The notes below the pieces were generated by a model. The model was not told the origin of the DNA and made no database searches. It was given only the letters and a program-made list of their open reading frames with translations. From Adiantum capillus-veneris (taxonomy: Eukaryota; Streptophyta; Polypodiopsida; Polypodiales; Pteridaceae), in assembly GCA_014529385.2 (NCBI GenBank), contig CM043944.1:76587884-76651883 (forward strand): a stretch of DNA of 64,000 nt. Reading direction: 5' to 3'. A program made the position numbers and the translations under genes. Positions 21,515 through 33,131 of the stretch are shown one piece after another (positions within the stretch are counted from its first letter, which is position 1; each line of letters starts with the position of its first letter).

Positions 21515-24500
21515 ATGGAGGCTTCCAATGTACCAAGTATACCAGAGCAGGGTGCACAAGTCTTCACACTCGATGTTCTTGGAATGTCCACTCACGCCAA
21601 AACTACTGCTCTAAGAATAAAGGTTGACAAGACCTTTGAATTAACAAAAGAATAAGGAGTGAAGTTGTTTGTGGATACCTACGATACAGATGCAAACTAG
21701 AAAGATGATATCCATCTATATTTATCACAAGGTGATATGAAATATGGAGACATGGGGATTGTTGTGGGTGTCAAAGATGACGTGGATGCAACAGCAATGC
21801 CATGCTTTGCATGTAATGTGATACCTATTGGAGAGACCACAAAGGCAAACAAGTTTTGCTTATCATTGGGCACTTTTCATGTAGCAGACATGAATGGTAG
21901 CAAACTAGGAAAATAAAATTCTATTGTAAAATTAGGATTGAAGATCTCTAGCTTCACTAATCAAGAAGACTCAGGTGTGGATTGTGTGGAAGACCTAGTG
22001 AAGGCAGTGAAACATGCAAAGCGAGTCTTGAGCTTACCAAATAAGATTGTACCTGCAAAGAAACCAATAGCGGCACTATCTAAGAAAGTTGTGGAGGATA
22101 CAGGGAAAGCCATAGTTAGGAGTGCACTTGCAGCATCAAGAGGTGCCCGTGCAAGCGCTTCAACACATGTAGAGAAGATCACTGTTACCATTAATTTAGA
22201 GGATCAAGAAGGTTCATAAGAGCAAGATCACAACGACTCAGAAGAAAAAGAAAGGCAAAGGATGATTCTACTCTTGAGGAAGATCGACAAAAAGTAGCAA
22301 AGAGGAAGATGAAAAAGAGTGCGAAAGAAAAAAAGGTTTTGAAGAGGAGTTGATGGGCATGGAAACTCCATCCAAAGATAACAAGGCATTGACCTCTTTA
22401 GAAATCAAGAAGGGAGTCTATCCTTTTGGGATTAATAAACTCTTTAGCATTGACGTGACAAGGTGTTTTCGTGCTCCATCAAACTATGTGTACAGAAGAT
22501 TAAACCTAGATTGGGTCAGAATTTTGACTTTAGACTTCATTCAAGAACCAAAGCAAGAGGAGATACTAGCAGTTTTGATGCCTTGTGATCCTTCCAAAAA
22601 CAATCCTCTTGACAAACTTGCCAAAGAAGATGTTCGCAATGTTGATTACTGGATCATCTTTGGACAAGACTCCATTAGTGCTGCAAAACGTTTGCAGGGT
22701 GCAAACGTTGCAAAGCCTTAACCCTCAATTGCGTCAACGATTCAAATATAGACGATCAAAGATTATTCTCAATTGCCCACCAAAGATCTCTCGTGAAATC
22801 TCCAAAGATGCGAATCTATCTGTTGCAATGTCAATGCAAAAGGAGCCATTTCTTGACCAACTTATGCAAGCACGAGCACAATGGCATGCAAATGGTTGTC
22901 CTTCTAAGCCACCACCTAGTGTCAACCAAACCAAGAAGGACTTTGAGGCTTGGAAGGTACTTGTTTGATTCTTTGAAAACATGGATGTGAGTCTTTCTAA
23001 TCAAGATCTATTTGTAAACTAGAGTCTATCATAGGCTCAAGCAAGACCTCCATGTGCTCCTTTAGAACTTAAAGTGAGGTTTAAACTTAAGATTTAGTGT
23101 CACTTGCATATGAGGCTATAGCACAAACAAGCAAGGCTCGAACTTAAATTTGAGCCCCACTTACATATACCCATGTATTTTGGACTTTGCATAGATGTAT
23201 GTGAGCATTTTGGACTTTTCATAGATGTATGTGAGCATATACACATGTATTTTGGACTTTGCATAGATGTATGTGAGCATATAAAGAAAAATTTCAATCT
23301 AGCTAGGCTTGAACTTATTAACTATACGTCTCAATCCCACAAGTTAGAGCCTTGTCAATATTGATGTTGGAAGTTTCAATTTTGCACACCTTTGTTGAGA
23401 CAACAGAGCACACACTTCAAAAGGGATTTGTCAAGACCGACTTGCATTTGCTTCTATGTGATGAGAAGATATGGAAGAATTGGGTCAAGATCATGAGACA
23501 ATATGCTCGAGGCTTGCTACCAAATACAAAGGGAGAAACAATTGACGAAGGTTCCGACAAAATCCTAAATTTCTAAATATGAAGGGTGGTCAGATTCGAG
23601 AAGCACCTGGCACAGCAACACTGGCTCCTACATTGTTCAGGTGCATTTTAGGCCTCGAGAGTAAAGAAGTTCTTGAACTACAAAATGCAATCCTCGAGTC
23701 TGGACAAAACCATCTTGCTAAAGAAGGGCAAGCATACCCCTCATAGAATGGACATGGATGACATGTCTTGGAAGCTAAAAACAAATCGAGTGTTGAAAGA
23801 AGCAATAATATCTTTCTTCTTTGATTTGACAAGGGAAAATTTATCTTGGGAGCAAGTTTGTGAGAAGTACAAGCTAGGAGAGCATGAATACAATCAAATG
23901 ATGAGCTATAGCTAGTACTATGCCAAGGACTCCCTCAACAGAGCAAAGAAGACTCCACCCTCACTTACAAAAAGTGTACTAACTCTCCTCAATCATCTTT
24001 ATAGAGCTAATATGAGCATAATATCTCAAGATGAGTCTATTCCATGGAGAATCAAGGGGGTGGGCTTTGATATAGGGAAGATCAAAGACTTTTGCAATAC
24101 AGAGCACGTACCATTTCAATTGGTCGTCTTGGATCTTCATGATACTAAAGAAAATCTCACTATAGAGTTTTTTTTGCAAATTTGGCACTCAATCTAAACA
24201 CATTGAATGCACAATACAAATATGTGCTAGTGTGTTTCATTGATTTCATCAATATCGGAATGCTTGTTGAAAGGGTTTCTAGCCAGTCAACTAAGGTCCA
24301 TATTGAATATGGAAATATCCAAGCAACAAGAGATGACTCATGGATAGATGGAACTGTGGACTCTGAAATGGTTGCTCTTTTTGTTAGCAAGGTTGATAGC
24401 TTTGAGGCTATTGGAAAGGCTCATACAAAAAGAGTCTTTTTCTCAGGCTCTTGTGGCAAGGATCATGAATTTATTGATAGAAACTTCACTGATGGCCTTA

Positions 24501-25052
24501 TCATAGGGTTTTGTCTTGAGCAAAGCTATATTTTGGAATTTTATTTGCGGTGGAGTTGTGCTGGAGCAAAGCTTGTCGAAGAAGAGAAGGGCGATTGCTC
24601 TATGTAAAGATGATTTTGAAGCAATGGAGTTAGAATCTCAATGCTCTAGTCTTTTGGAGAGCGATCCGTCCTTGCAGGAGTGGTGTGGTGCAAGTCAAGC
24701 ATCACTTGCGAGACAAATTATATTATAGTGGAGCTCGATGATAAAGAAAAAGAAGACCTTAACAATCTTGACATCGATGAGCAACAAAGCAGTGGAGAGG
24801 ATGTTGATGGAAATGAAGACAATGATAACGTAGACAACACGGATGATGGTGAAGTTCAAGAAGCTACAAATTTTGATCATCAAGGGGGGGAGACAATGTT
24901 GGAGAAATGAGTCCAGTTGTGGATTTGAGTGTGCAAAAGAAAATGATGAAGATAATGAGGATGATGATGCAGGCAATGAGGATGCAGAAGAGGATGATAG
25001 AGCTCCTCAAGACATTGTAGTAGTTGATGAAAAAGGTGCGAATGCTTCTTAG
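21515..25052 (+). pseudogene. Large intron-bearing pseudogene with ParB/sulfiredoxin-like motif
   Basis: I do not recognise this family. A pyrimidine-rich tract ending TTTTAG precedes an ATG at 21515, so the first coding block may follow an intron. Blocks in order: 21515-22220, with three in-frame stops and an Ala/Lys-rich end; 22350-22721, with YWIIFGQDSISAAKRLQ, which resembles the GQ(H/D)-AAK motif of ParB/sulfiredoxin-fold proteins; 22722-22986, with QRFKYRRSKIILN and a basic/Pro-rich stretch; a splice donor GTGAGT at 22987; then 23352-23576, 23673-23915, 24012-24197, 24182-24607 and 24516-24728, in shifting frames; finally a very acidic Asp/Glu/Asn-rich tail to 25052. Total coding length is about 1,000 codons. 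It is either a decayed host gene or the core gene of an unknown transposon. No transposase catalytic motif was seen. Confidence 0.6.
23172..23282. repeat. Minisatellite within the putative intron
   Basis: Three imperfect copies of a unit containing TTTGGACTTTGCATAGATG and TATGTGAGCAT. It lies in the intron that starts at 22987 and produces short spurious ORFs on both strands. Confidence 0.8.
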
Positions 25053-26688
25053 AGTATTTTTGATACTAGGTTTAATGATGCATTCCATTATCATGTAACA
25101 ACAAATTCCTAAAGTGTAAAAAGGCAGGATAGTGTATTGAATTGATCAATTGTGATACTTTAGGTCCTTCAAACACTATTTTCTTAATACTAACTTGTGT
25201 CTTTATCTAAAAGCATGTCATTTTAATTAGATTTAATTGTTGTTGTTTTAAAAAATGATGGGGGGGATCAAAATTGAGTTTGAGCCATCACAAAGCACAT
25301 GTTTTTTATTTAAAGTGCCAATTCACAAATCATAGCTAACATACATATGTCTATTAAGAGTAAATTTTTTTGGTTTTGGTGAGACAATAATGAAGCATTA
25401 ACAAACACTAATGAGGCTCAAACTTAAGTTCAAGCCTAACAAGGAGAGATAGTGGAGCACTTGTGTATGAACTTCCAATCACAAAAGTCCTGGCTGAGTT
25501 GTTCTAAGTGAGACTTGAAATTCATATCCTAGTGTAGCACTTGCATATGTTACGTGAAACTCATAATGTCTTTGTACCTAACAAGGCATTGAAATTTAGT
25601 TTATAGGCTCAAACTTAAGTTTGAACCTTGCCTCCACATGTTATTGTAGCACTACCATGTGAGGCCGAGCTTATGAGCACTACCATGCTAGGCCAATCTC
25701 AAGAGTATTGTAGTAATATCATCTTCCAAATAGCAATACTTACGGATCATGAAGTAAAAAGGATCATACCTTGAAAATTTCATAGTTAAGAGGTTTTTTG
25801 AATAGGCCCTAGATGTGCACAATATAATAATTTTATACATAGTGAATATGTTGAGACTAGACATGGCTTGAGACTTAAGCCTTACACTTGAAACATAAGC
25901 TTAAGGTTAAGACTTAACCTTAAGCTTTAGGCATGAACTTAAGTTTGAATCTCACCTCTAAATGTGAAATAGGGAGCATGTTAGGTGAGCATCACGTGAT
26001 CATGTCTATGAGTTTCAACGACAAAAGTCCTTGTCTAGAATCCTACCTCAGTACTTCCAAGTGAAGCTCACAATTTCATATCCTATTGTAGCGATTACAT
26101 ATGTTAAGAAAGAGTCGTAATCTATAACAAGAAAATGAATTTTATTTTGTAGGATCGAACTTAATTTCGAGCCTTGCCTTTGTATGTTAGTGTAGCACTA
26201 CCATATGAGTCCAGTCTCATGAGCATTATAGCAAAAAAATGTTACAAATAACAAAATACTTATAGATTATGAAGAAAATTGGATGATACCTTGAAAAGTT
26301 CATAGATAAAGGGTTTTATAAATAGTTCTTGAGTGCACATAATATAAAAGGTTTTCACATAGTGAATGATGAAGACTAAAAGGGGCTTAGAGCTTACATT
26401 TTAAACTTCAAACATAAGCATAAAATTTGAGACTTAAGTTTTAGGCTTGAAACAAAAGCCTAAACTTTGAGACTTAAGCCTTAGGCTGGAGATTAAGATT
26501 AAGCCTCACTTTCAAATGTGCTTTAGGTATCATTCTAGGTGAGGATTTTTGTGTTAATGTGCTAAATGGAGCCTTTATAGTATAAAACATCTGGGTCAGA
26601 TGATGGAAATGAAATGGATTCTATGGTTATTGAAAATCCACTAGACTATTTTCTAAATAGGTAAAATTTGACTTTTTTCATATTTCAG
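25053..26688. repeat. Intergenic zone with ~520-bp direct duplication and palindromic repeats
   Basis: Two imperfect copies of a ~520-bp unit, offset by about 520 bp; for example GATACCTTGAAAA-like segments near 25761 and 26281, each followed by a GTGCACATAATATAA-like segment. Both carry palindromic AACTTAAGTT cores of the type seen at 20944-21514. There is no convincing ORF. A 3' splice-site-like TTTTTCATATTTCAG ends at 26688. Confidence 0.65.
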
Positions 26689-28240
26689 ATGAATACAACA
26701 AAATAGAAGACGAAGATAACATATCTCAAGCAGCACAAGTGCTACCCACCATTGTTGGAGAGGCCCAGTTTCATAAAGGTGATCTTGTAGAGCATCAAAG
26801 TGATCTTGTAGAAGAAACCTCTCAAAAAACTTCAAATGACATGACTAAAGAGAGTGAGAGCATGCTACCTACAATTGGAGAGACCCAAATTCATGAAAGT
26901 GACATTAGGAATAGTGAAGAGGAGATGGTGGTGGTAGAGCATCAAAGAGATTTTGTTGTGCAAAATTCTCCAAAACCTTCACCCGACAGTAACAACATGC
27001 CTCAAAGAGATGAGGATACAGAGGGTAGTGAGAAGAAGGGTGAAGCCAATGAAGAGCTCCAAGCGACTCTTGCAACCAAGGACATACAAGAAAAAATTAA
27101 CAAAGGGACAACAAAAGCGACACCAAATACAAACAAAGTCCAAAGCATTCAAGAAAGAGAGCAAGGGATTGAAGTTGGTGAGAAAAAAAAGGTACTTATT
27201 TTCCCAATGTGATTATTATAGATATGACCCTTTTTGGAAGATAATACAAAATTCTATTATGTTGTCTTTGCAGTTGAAATTGACATTCAAAATCAAGGAT
27301 CTAGTGTGCCACAAGTAGACATCAACGTTGAGGAGCTACGTCCTAATGCACGAAAACGTAGGCCACTTGGAAGCTTATATTCTTTTGAGAGAGATGGAGA
27401 TAAACTAGTATTTCAATCGTCCACATCAATAGAGAAATGCAATCACTTTTAGGAGACATCATTATAGATGAGTATGGGAGTATGAGACATAAATACACGT
27501 GTGCAATTTTTAATTGTGTGCTGCAAATATATGGTCCCTTGTTCTGAGATTTATAAGTGCAAAACCTTAAATTGTTATCATTCTTTTCTATCGTATGCAG
27601 AAAATATTGCTCATGCAATCAGCATGAAGAAACATGCACTCATTCTTGATCTTAATGGAGTTTTACTCAGCAAAGAAGACAAGAGGCATCCATGTACAGA
27701 TTGTGTCAAAATTGACCTTGGTCACACCACAATTGTTGTTTGCCCGGGTTGTTTTGAATTTTTGGATGAGATATGTCAGTACTTTGTCCACCATGCTACA
27801 AAAGAATGTTTGCACTTATGTGAACACTCTTGAAAAACATGCACATAAAAAATTATCATTTCTTTATGGTATGGGGACAAGAAGATTGCTACATCCATAA
27901 TCTTCGAAAAGTGTATAGACCGGATAAGCCTAATGTTGAGGCTATGTTTAAGCCTTTGTTGAGGGTTTGATATCACTGCAGGAATTTATGCAGTACAAAG
28001 AATACATTGCTCATTGATGATATCCCTTTCAAGGGATGTATTAACCCAAAAGATAATTGCTTATATCCTGAAAGTTTTAAAGGGAGGCCTTACTATCTTC
28101 TTTGCAATGAGCTTCTACCATACCTTTTGAATCTAAATAATACAGATGAAATTGGATCTGTTATTTCACTCAATCGGCTAGGCAATCTCCAATCACAGAG
28201 GTTCATGACCTATTTACAAAGTTTCAAGACATTATAAAAG
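26689..28240 (+). pseudogene. HAD/FCP1-like phosphatase pseudogene 1
   Basis: The first exon (26689-27191) encodes an acidic Glu/Asp/Thr-rich segment with two related repeats around ATIGE/PTIVGEAQ. A GT donor at 27192 and a CAG acceptor at 27271-27273 define an 82-bp intron. The next exon encodes a Val/Asp and Arg-rich linker. A second acceptor (TCGTATGCAG, ending 27599) opens the HAD domain: HALILDLNGVLL is motif I of the FCP1/SCP-like plant HAD family (D-x-N-G form), then VVCPGCFEFLDEI. After a frameshift comes NTLLIDDIPFKGCINP (28000 onward), motif III, with FKGRPYYLLCNEL and the C-terminal helix. The catalytic role would be phospho-Ser/Thr or small-molecule phosphatase. Frameshifts near 27820 and stops show that it is decayed. 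Confidence 0.65.
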
Positions 28241-29184
28241 AATGGGGCATGTTCAATGTCCAAGTTCTAAGGGAAGAACTTGACAACAATTCAGTTGAAG
28301 TGGAAAGCTCATTTTGTGTATCTTCATAGCTACCATTGTGCAATAACAAGTTAAGTTATGTTCAAGAAAGCAGGGGCAAGAAAGTAGTAAACTCCTTAAG
28401 CAAGGATCCAGCTATGTTGGCATCAATTTTGGTGTGCCACTGTTATCTTCAAACCAACTGAACTTGTTAAAATTGTCTCACAAAACAAAAAATTGAGTGA
28501 TCAACATGCTATTGCTTATGCTACTAGCTTGGGGTATGGTTGTGGTCATTTCATTAGCAGAGTTGCAACAAAAGCATACATATCAAAGCTACAAAAGGCC
28601 TACTTAAGCTTATGGGTAGGACTCACTTTAGATTTATCAAAAAATAAAAAAATAAAATCAAATTATTATCTAATCTAGCATATTTGTTATTGTAGGTGGA
28701 AGAAAACAACTAGTAAGGGCTTGGCGTGCGCGTTGACTCAATCACCTGGAATGTTCACATACATCTAGAGTGGTGGAAATGTGTTAAGAAGATTTTGACC
28801 AAAACAATGTGTTGGGATCTAGTATTCCGGCCAAAACAATGGGTTGAGTCCAGTTATTTGAACATGAACCAAATATGTACACTTTTATATTTCATCTACT
28901 AGATGTTATTCAACCTTGGAAAAGAAGTATGTCTTTTATCTTTGTGGTTGGAGCTCTTTGTACAAGATTTCTTCTGTGTATTGAACAAAATATTTTCTTT
29001 TGTTGTCTTCTCAAGGTTTAAGTCTATATATGTCATGGATAAAATATATAATGTTGGTGCACAGTGTGTTAATTGAAAATAATATATCTTCCATTGACCA
29101 TCATGCCTTTTTTTTGGAACAGGAGACTTTGAAGCATATAAATTTGATTTCAAATGTACAAAGCATTTACTATTGAGGTGACAC
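28241..29184. other. Unassigned stretch between HAD-like copies
   Basis: I see no convincing coding region. A few short open stretches occur (28493-28678 among others), but with no motif. It may contain further decayed exons or introns of the HAD-like gene. Confidence 0.4.
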
Positions 29185-29891
29185 ATGTCATTGAGGACTC
29201 ATAGGCCTAGAAGGAAACTGATTCCACCACCCTCAGATACTATATGGAAACAAAGAAGAGTATTGATCCTTGAACTCAATGGTGTTTTACTTAAGAACAT
29301 TGAAATGCAACATGGTGATGTATGCCCAGATTGGGGAAAACATATGCATCTCGTTGAAGAGAGTACAAATGTGTGGCATTTTATTCGCAAAGATGCATTC
29401 ACTTTCCTTGATTTTTTCATGCAATGGTGTGAGGTGTGGATTTTGAGCACTAATAGATTGCAAAGGACTCGTCATATTCTTGAGTTATGCTTTCCACAAC
29501 ACCATCAAAATTTAATGTCATAGCAGGACAGGCAGCATGCCAAAAGACAGATCTTCTAATTGGATATTGATTTGTATACCACAAGAACTTGGATGTAGCA
29601 TGGAGAATTTTTCATGATTTGGATGGAAATAATACCTTAATTTTTGATGAGGCCCTTTATAGTGTAATGTGGAATATGCCCGGAACCTACTTGATTTTTC
29701 CAAAAATGTGGAATCAATCAATAGAAGAGCTTGAAAGTTTTTTAGAGATAACAATCACTACATGGTTACTTGGTTGGATCTATGCAAGGGACAAACGAGA
29801 GTATACTTGCAATATGTTGGTAAATGAAGCAGCTTGTGATAGAGAAACCTTGTATGTATTGGAGCAATACATGAGAAAACGCAAAGTTTAA
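29185..29891 (+). pseudogene. HAD/FCP1-like phosphatase pseudogene 2
   Basis: A second HAD-like domain. RRVLILELNGVLL at about 29245-29285 has the nucleophile Asp of motif I replaced by Glu. FTFLDFFMQWCEVWILST is motif II. After two stops (29521-29523 and another near 29560) the sequence reaches TLIFDEALYSVMWNMPGTYL, which is motif III with Asp-Glu in place of Asp-Asp. The end at 29889 is a natural-looking stop after a Lys/Arg-rich tail. Because both catalytic Asp positions are altered, it could not be a normal HAD phosphatase even if expressed. It is not a simple duplicate of the copy at 26689-28240, since they differ widely. Confidence 0.65.
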
Positions 29892-30399
29892 TGATGTATT
29901 TATAGTCATTGAGCCTCTTGACATCGTATCATTTCCTCGGATGAGTTGTAAAATACTTGGATCCATGTAAATATGTGAATTGGATTTTATTTTCTATCTT
30001 GGTGTTTCTAAACACCACACTATTTTGAAGTCCCTTCAATTCTAGAATTTGTTTTTGATTATTATAGATAGTTTTCATGATTGTTGATATAGACAATTCT
30101 TTAACGTTAATGTTTCAAATTTGAGCTACTGATTCAAAGAACTTTTTCTACATGAATAATGTTGTATAATGCAAATTGAGTTTAGTGCCATGCTTCCCTC
30201 GTTCTTTTGATGTCATTGTAGTTGATGCATATAAGTATGTATATAAATACACATATCCCTATAGATATCTGTTAAGGGGTATATGAAACATAGAGTGTAA
30301 CTGTCAATAGATGATAGCTCAAACTACACAAAAATACTAAGTTGTTTAATAGGGTTATAAGAAATGGGACTTGAATAATTCCCAAAATTCCTAAATAGG
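29892..30399. other. Unassigned AT-rich DNA
   Basis: The 3' flank of the HAD-like pseudogene. It contains no ORF or repeat I can name, and it ends where chromovirus homology starts. Confidence 0.5.
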
Positions 30400-31690
30400 T
30401 CTTATAGTTTAGCATAATACTTTTGATGGCCCGTAGGGTTTTGCCTGTCATTTGCTTTAATTGAGCCTTGGGAAACTTGAGTAAGACCCAATCATTTTCT
30501 TTGAACGTTAAGTCCCTTCTGTGCTTATCATCAACAACCTTTGCCTTTGTTGAGACATAAATATAGACTCCTTAATCTTTTGGAAAGGTTCTTGTAGGTC
30601 ACGGCTATGCTCAGCAACAACGAAGATCTTCCCATTTACTTTAAGTAGCAAGGGACTTTTAGGTCTTCCCTCTATGATCTCAAAAGGGGCCTTTCCCACA
30701 GTACTACGGACAATATTATTGTACGCATACTCTACAAGGGGTAAGTAATTCTCCCATTGTGAGCATTGATCTACTTCTATAGCATAAATCTTTAGTAGAT
30801 CAAGAATTGTAAGATTGGCTATCTCACTTTAGCCATCCGTTTGTGGGTGATAGACAAAGAGAAATTCAATCTTGTACCTATATTTTCAAAGAGACCTTTC
30901 AAGGAATTACTGATCATTCTAGGATCTCTATCTGACATGATGCATGTGGGAAATCCATGGTGTTTGAAAATCTAAGATATGAAGAGAGTTTCCATTTGGT
31001 GTGCCTTAATACTCTTCTTGACCTTTCAAGAAATTACTGGTCATTCTAGGATCTATATCTGACATGATGGATGTTGGAAATCCATGGTGTTTGAAAATCT
31101 AAGATATGAAGAGAGTTTCCATTTGGTGTGCTTTCTTGCTAAACCTGTCGACTATTGTCCATATTTTCGTATTCCCATGGATAGACTTGGGTAATCCAAA
31201 GATAAAATTCATGGATATACTCTCCCATGGTGAATTAGGGATTGGCAATGGATGGAGTAACCTAGGTTTCTTCCCTCTATCATACTTGGTATTTTGGCAT
31301 ACCGCACATTTTGAAACATACTCTTGTATGTCTACTCTCATGGTAGGCCAATAGAAGTACGTCTCTACTCCTCGAAGAGTAGGTTGAATGCCTTTATGCC
31401 CCGCATAGGGAGGAGCATGGGATTCATACATGACTTTCTCACGTACACGTAGGTAGTGGGTAACACATAGCCTAGTTCCATGGAGATAACCATCCTGCAA
31501 GGTGAATGGTTCTTCTTTCTTCCCTAATGCAAGGAGTGCCATTATATCTTTAAAGTCAGGGTCAGTGGCATACTCATCTATCATAGAAGATAGATCATTG
31601 TGAGTTGCTATAGACACCGCATTGACTCTTGGTTGTCATGAAAGTGCATCAGCCACTTGATTGTGCTTACCAGCAATGTGAGCAATATGG
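30400..31690 (-). mobile_element. Chromovirus fragment G4 (RNase H end to integrase C-terminus)
   Basis: Minus-strand homologue of G1 positions ~17450-18650. From right to left it carries the end of RNase H (HIAGKHNQ), the integrase zinc finger (HAPPYAGHKGI, CAVCQNTK), the first core Asp (SMNFIFGLPK, with D changed to N), and the later core and linker (EIIEGRPKSPLLLK). No LTRs, gag, RT or chromodomain are present. It is clearly a truncated copy of the G1 family, diverged at many positions. Both edges are abrupt. Confidence 0.9.
30894..31133 (-). repeat. 127-bp tandem duplication inside G4 integrase
   Basis: The segment starting ACCTTTCAAG at 30894 is repeated at 31021 with a few substitutions. 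It covers the integrase core near the second catalytic Asp. G1 has a single copy, so the duplication is specific to this fragment. Confidence 0.85.
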
Positions 31691-32640
31691 CTCTTGGTTG
31701 GATTTTCATTCCATAGCCAACACTGTTGGTGTAGGCTCTCAACTTCTCAACAAGCACTTTGCCAAGCAAGAATGAGCATGTGAGTGTGTGTGAGATAGTA
31801 TACCCCCCAAGCACACCCCCAAATTGCTTTGGCTGACCCCCCTTGTACCTCATGTTGGAAGTTGATTGGAAACCTCCAGTCCTAGCCAATCACATGCATA
31901 GTGTATATCATGCTAGACTTGGGACAAGTTGTAGGATGTCTATTTGATTTTTTTGGCCCTCAAAGGATGTTTGTTCATTCCAAATCTAATCACCTCATCA
32001 TCAAGATCTCATATATCAAGTTTGAATTCATTCTAATCATTTTTGACCCCCAACACCTTCAAGATACACTTTTGGAGCCCAAAAACACCACACAGGCTCT
32101 TACAAGCATCAATCCTTGTCCAAATCCAAATCTAAGAGCATAGCCATGTTCCATAGGCCAAGGACTACCCACAGAACAAATATCATGTCATTTTGATGAA
32201 ATAGACATCCTACGCGTAGGATGTCTCCAGCATAATTTAGGCCTTCTGTGCAAAAAGTGACATCATGGGAGCCAATACCATGGTACAATGAGCCCATATA
32301 CCAATTTTCAACCCATTTGGACATCAATTGCTGCCTATTATGGACTTTCTACTCAATTTGTGACCTAAAGCCTCAATCAGCCAAAAAATCCACTTTTTGA
32401 TATCCAAATCCAAATCCAGGCACATAGCCATGTTCAATGAGCCATGCACTACCATCATGTCAAGTATCAATCCATTCTGATGAAAAAGACATCCTACGCG
32501 TAGCATGTCTAAATGGAAAATTTTGGCCAGATTTACACTGTGAGCACATGCACAGCTTCACAAGTTCCTTTTAAGCTTTATTTTCAATTTTCAAGTCATT
32601 TGGATAGTTAAAACTCAGTTTCTCAGCTAATATGGAAAAA
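31691..32640. repeat. Unassigned block with ~284-bp tandem repeat and palindromes
   Basis: Two diverged copies offset by about 284 bp, anchored at CATAGCCATGTT (32139 and 32423). Each contains an inverted repeat with half-site AGACATCCTACG. The copy at 32203-32226 is a perfect 24-bp palindrome, and the one at 32487-32510 has a single mismatch. No protein-coding motif is present. It may be part of an LTR or a non-autonomous element. Confidence 0.6.
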
Positions 32641-32695
32641 ACACTAACTTCGGACTACTGAGTGCAACAGGATCTATGGCAGCCCGCGAAGTCAG

Positions 32696-33131
32696 TTGTA
32701 CAACCAATATTTTCACATGTGTACGAAGAGGCCACAGAAGTACAGAATGTCGCCAGGTGCAATTGCCATGACATTCACTTGGGCAATGATGAAAGGCACC
32801 CCAAAGATAATCAATTATGCAGCGTATATACATGACAACCTAGTAAAGATGGGTAACAAGAAGCCAACATATATTGTGCCAGGAGAACTAATCACAAAGG
32901 TGATTTATGGGGCACTGCACGCAAAAGGAAGGTGGCCAGAACCCCCATCTCAGAACAACTGGTTGGGGCTAAAAGAAGACAAAGAGGACATGCCACAAAG
33001 AGCACCAAGGGTTGCCACAAGACTGAAAAGACGGCTAGAGCCTGTCCTAGAAGAGCATCCCGAGAAAAAGAAGGGGAAGAAAGAGTTTGCCCAAGTGCCG
33101 GTGAAAGAAACAAAGTCGGAAGGAAGCCGCG
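32696..33131 (+). CDS. Partial ORF resembling a plant retroelement accessory protein
   Basis: About 145 codons open without an obvious start. The sequence has a helical domain (SPGAIAMTFTWAMMKG, PTYIVPGELITKVIYGAL) followed by a Lys/Arg/Glu-rich tail. The layout recalls the helical N-terminal domain of accessory ORFs in some Tat/Athila-like plant elements, but I could not confirm homology by reading alone. It ends in gag sequence of the opposite strand at about 33131, so the true C-terminus is lost. It is probably a retroelement fragment. Confidence 0.4.

Noticed and set aside
23100-23364. Cys/His-rich short ORFs on both strands
   Set aside because: They derive from a minisatellite in a putative intron, not from a zinc-finger gene.
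24695-25094. Hydrophobic minus-strand ORFs resembling membrane proteins
   Set aside because: They are the complement of the Asp/Glu/Asn-rich tail (GAT/GAA/GAC runs) of the plus-strand pseudogene.
26661-26688. 28-bp intron between GTAAAATTTG and TTTCAG
   Set aside because: Too short for a plant intron; the donor of the upstream exon must be elsewhere.
32109-32506. Two similar minus-strand ORFs with HQND and LDLDLD segments
   Set aside because: They arise from the 284-bp tandem repeat and have no codon conservation between copies.
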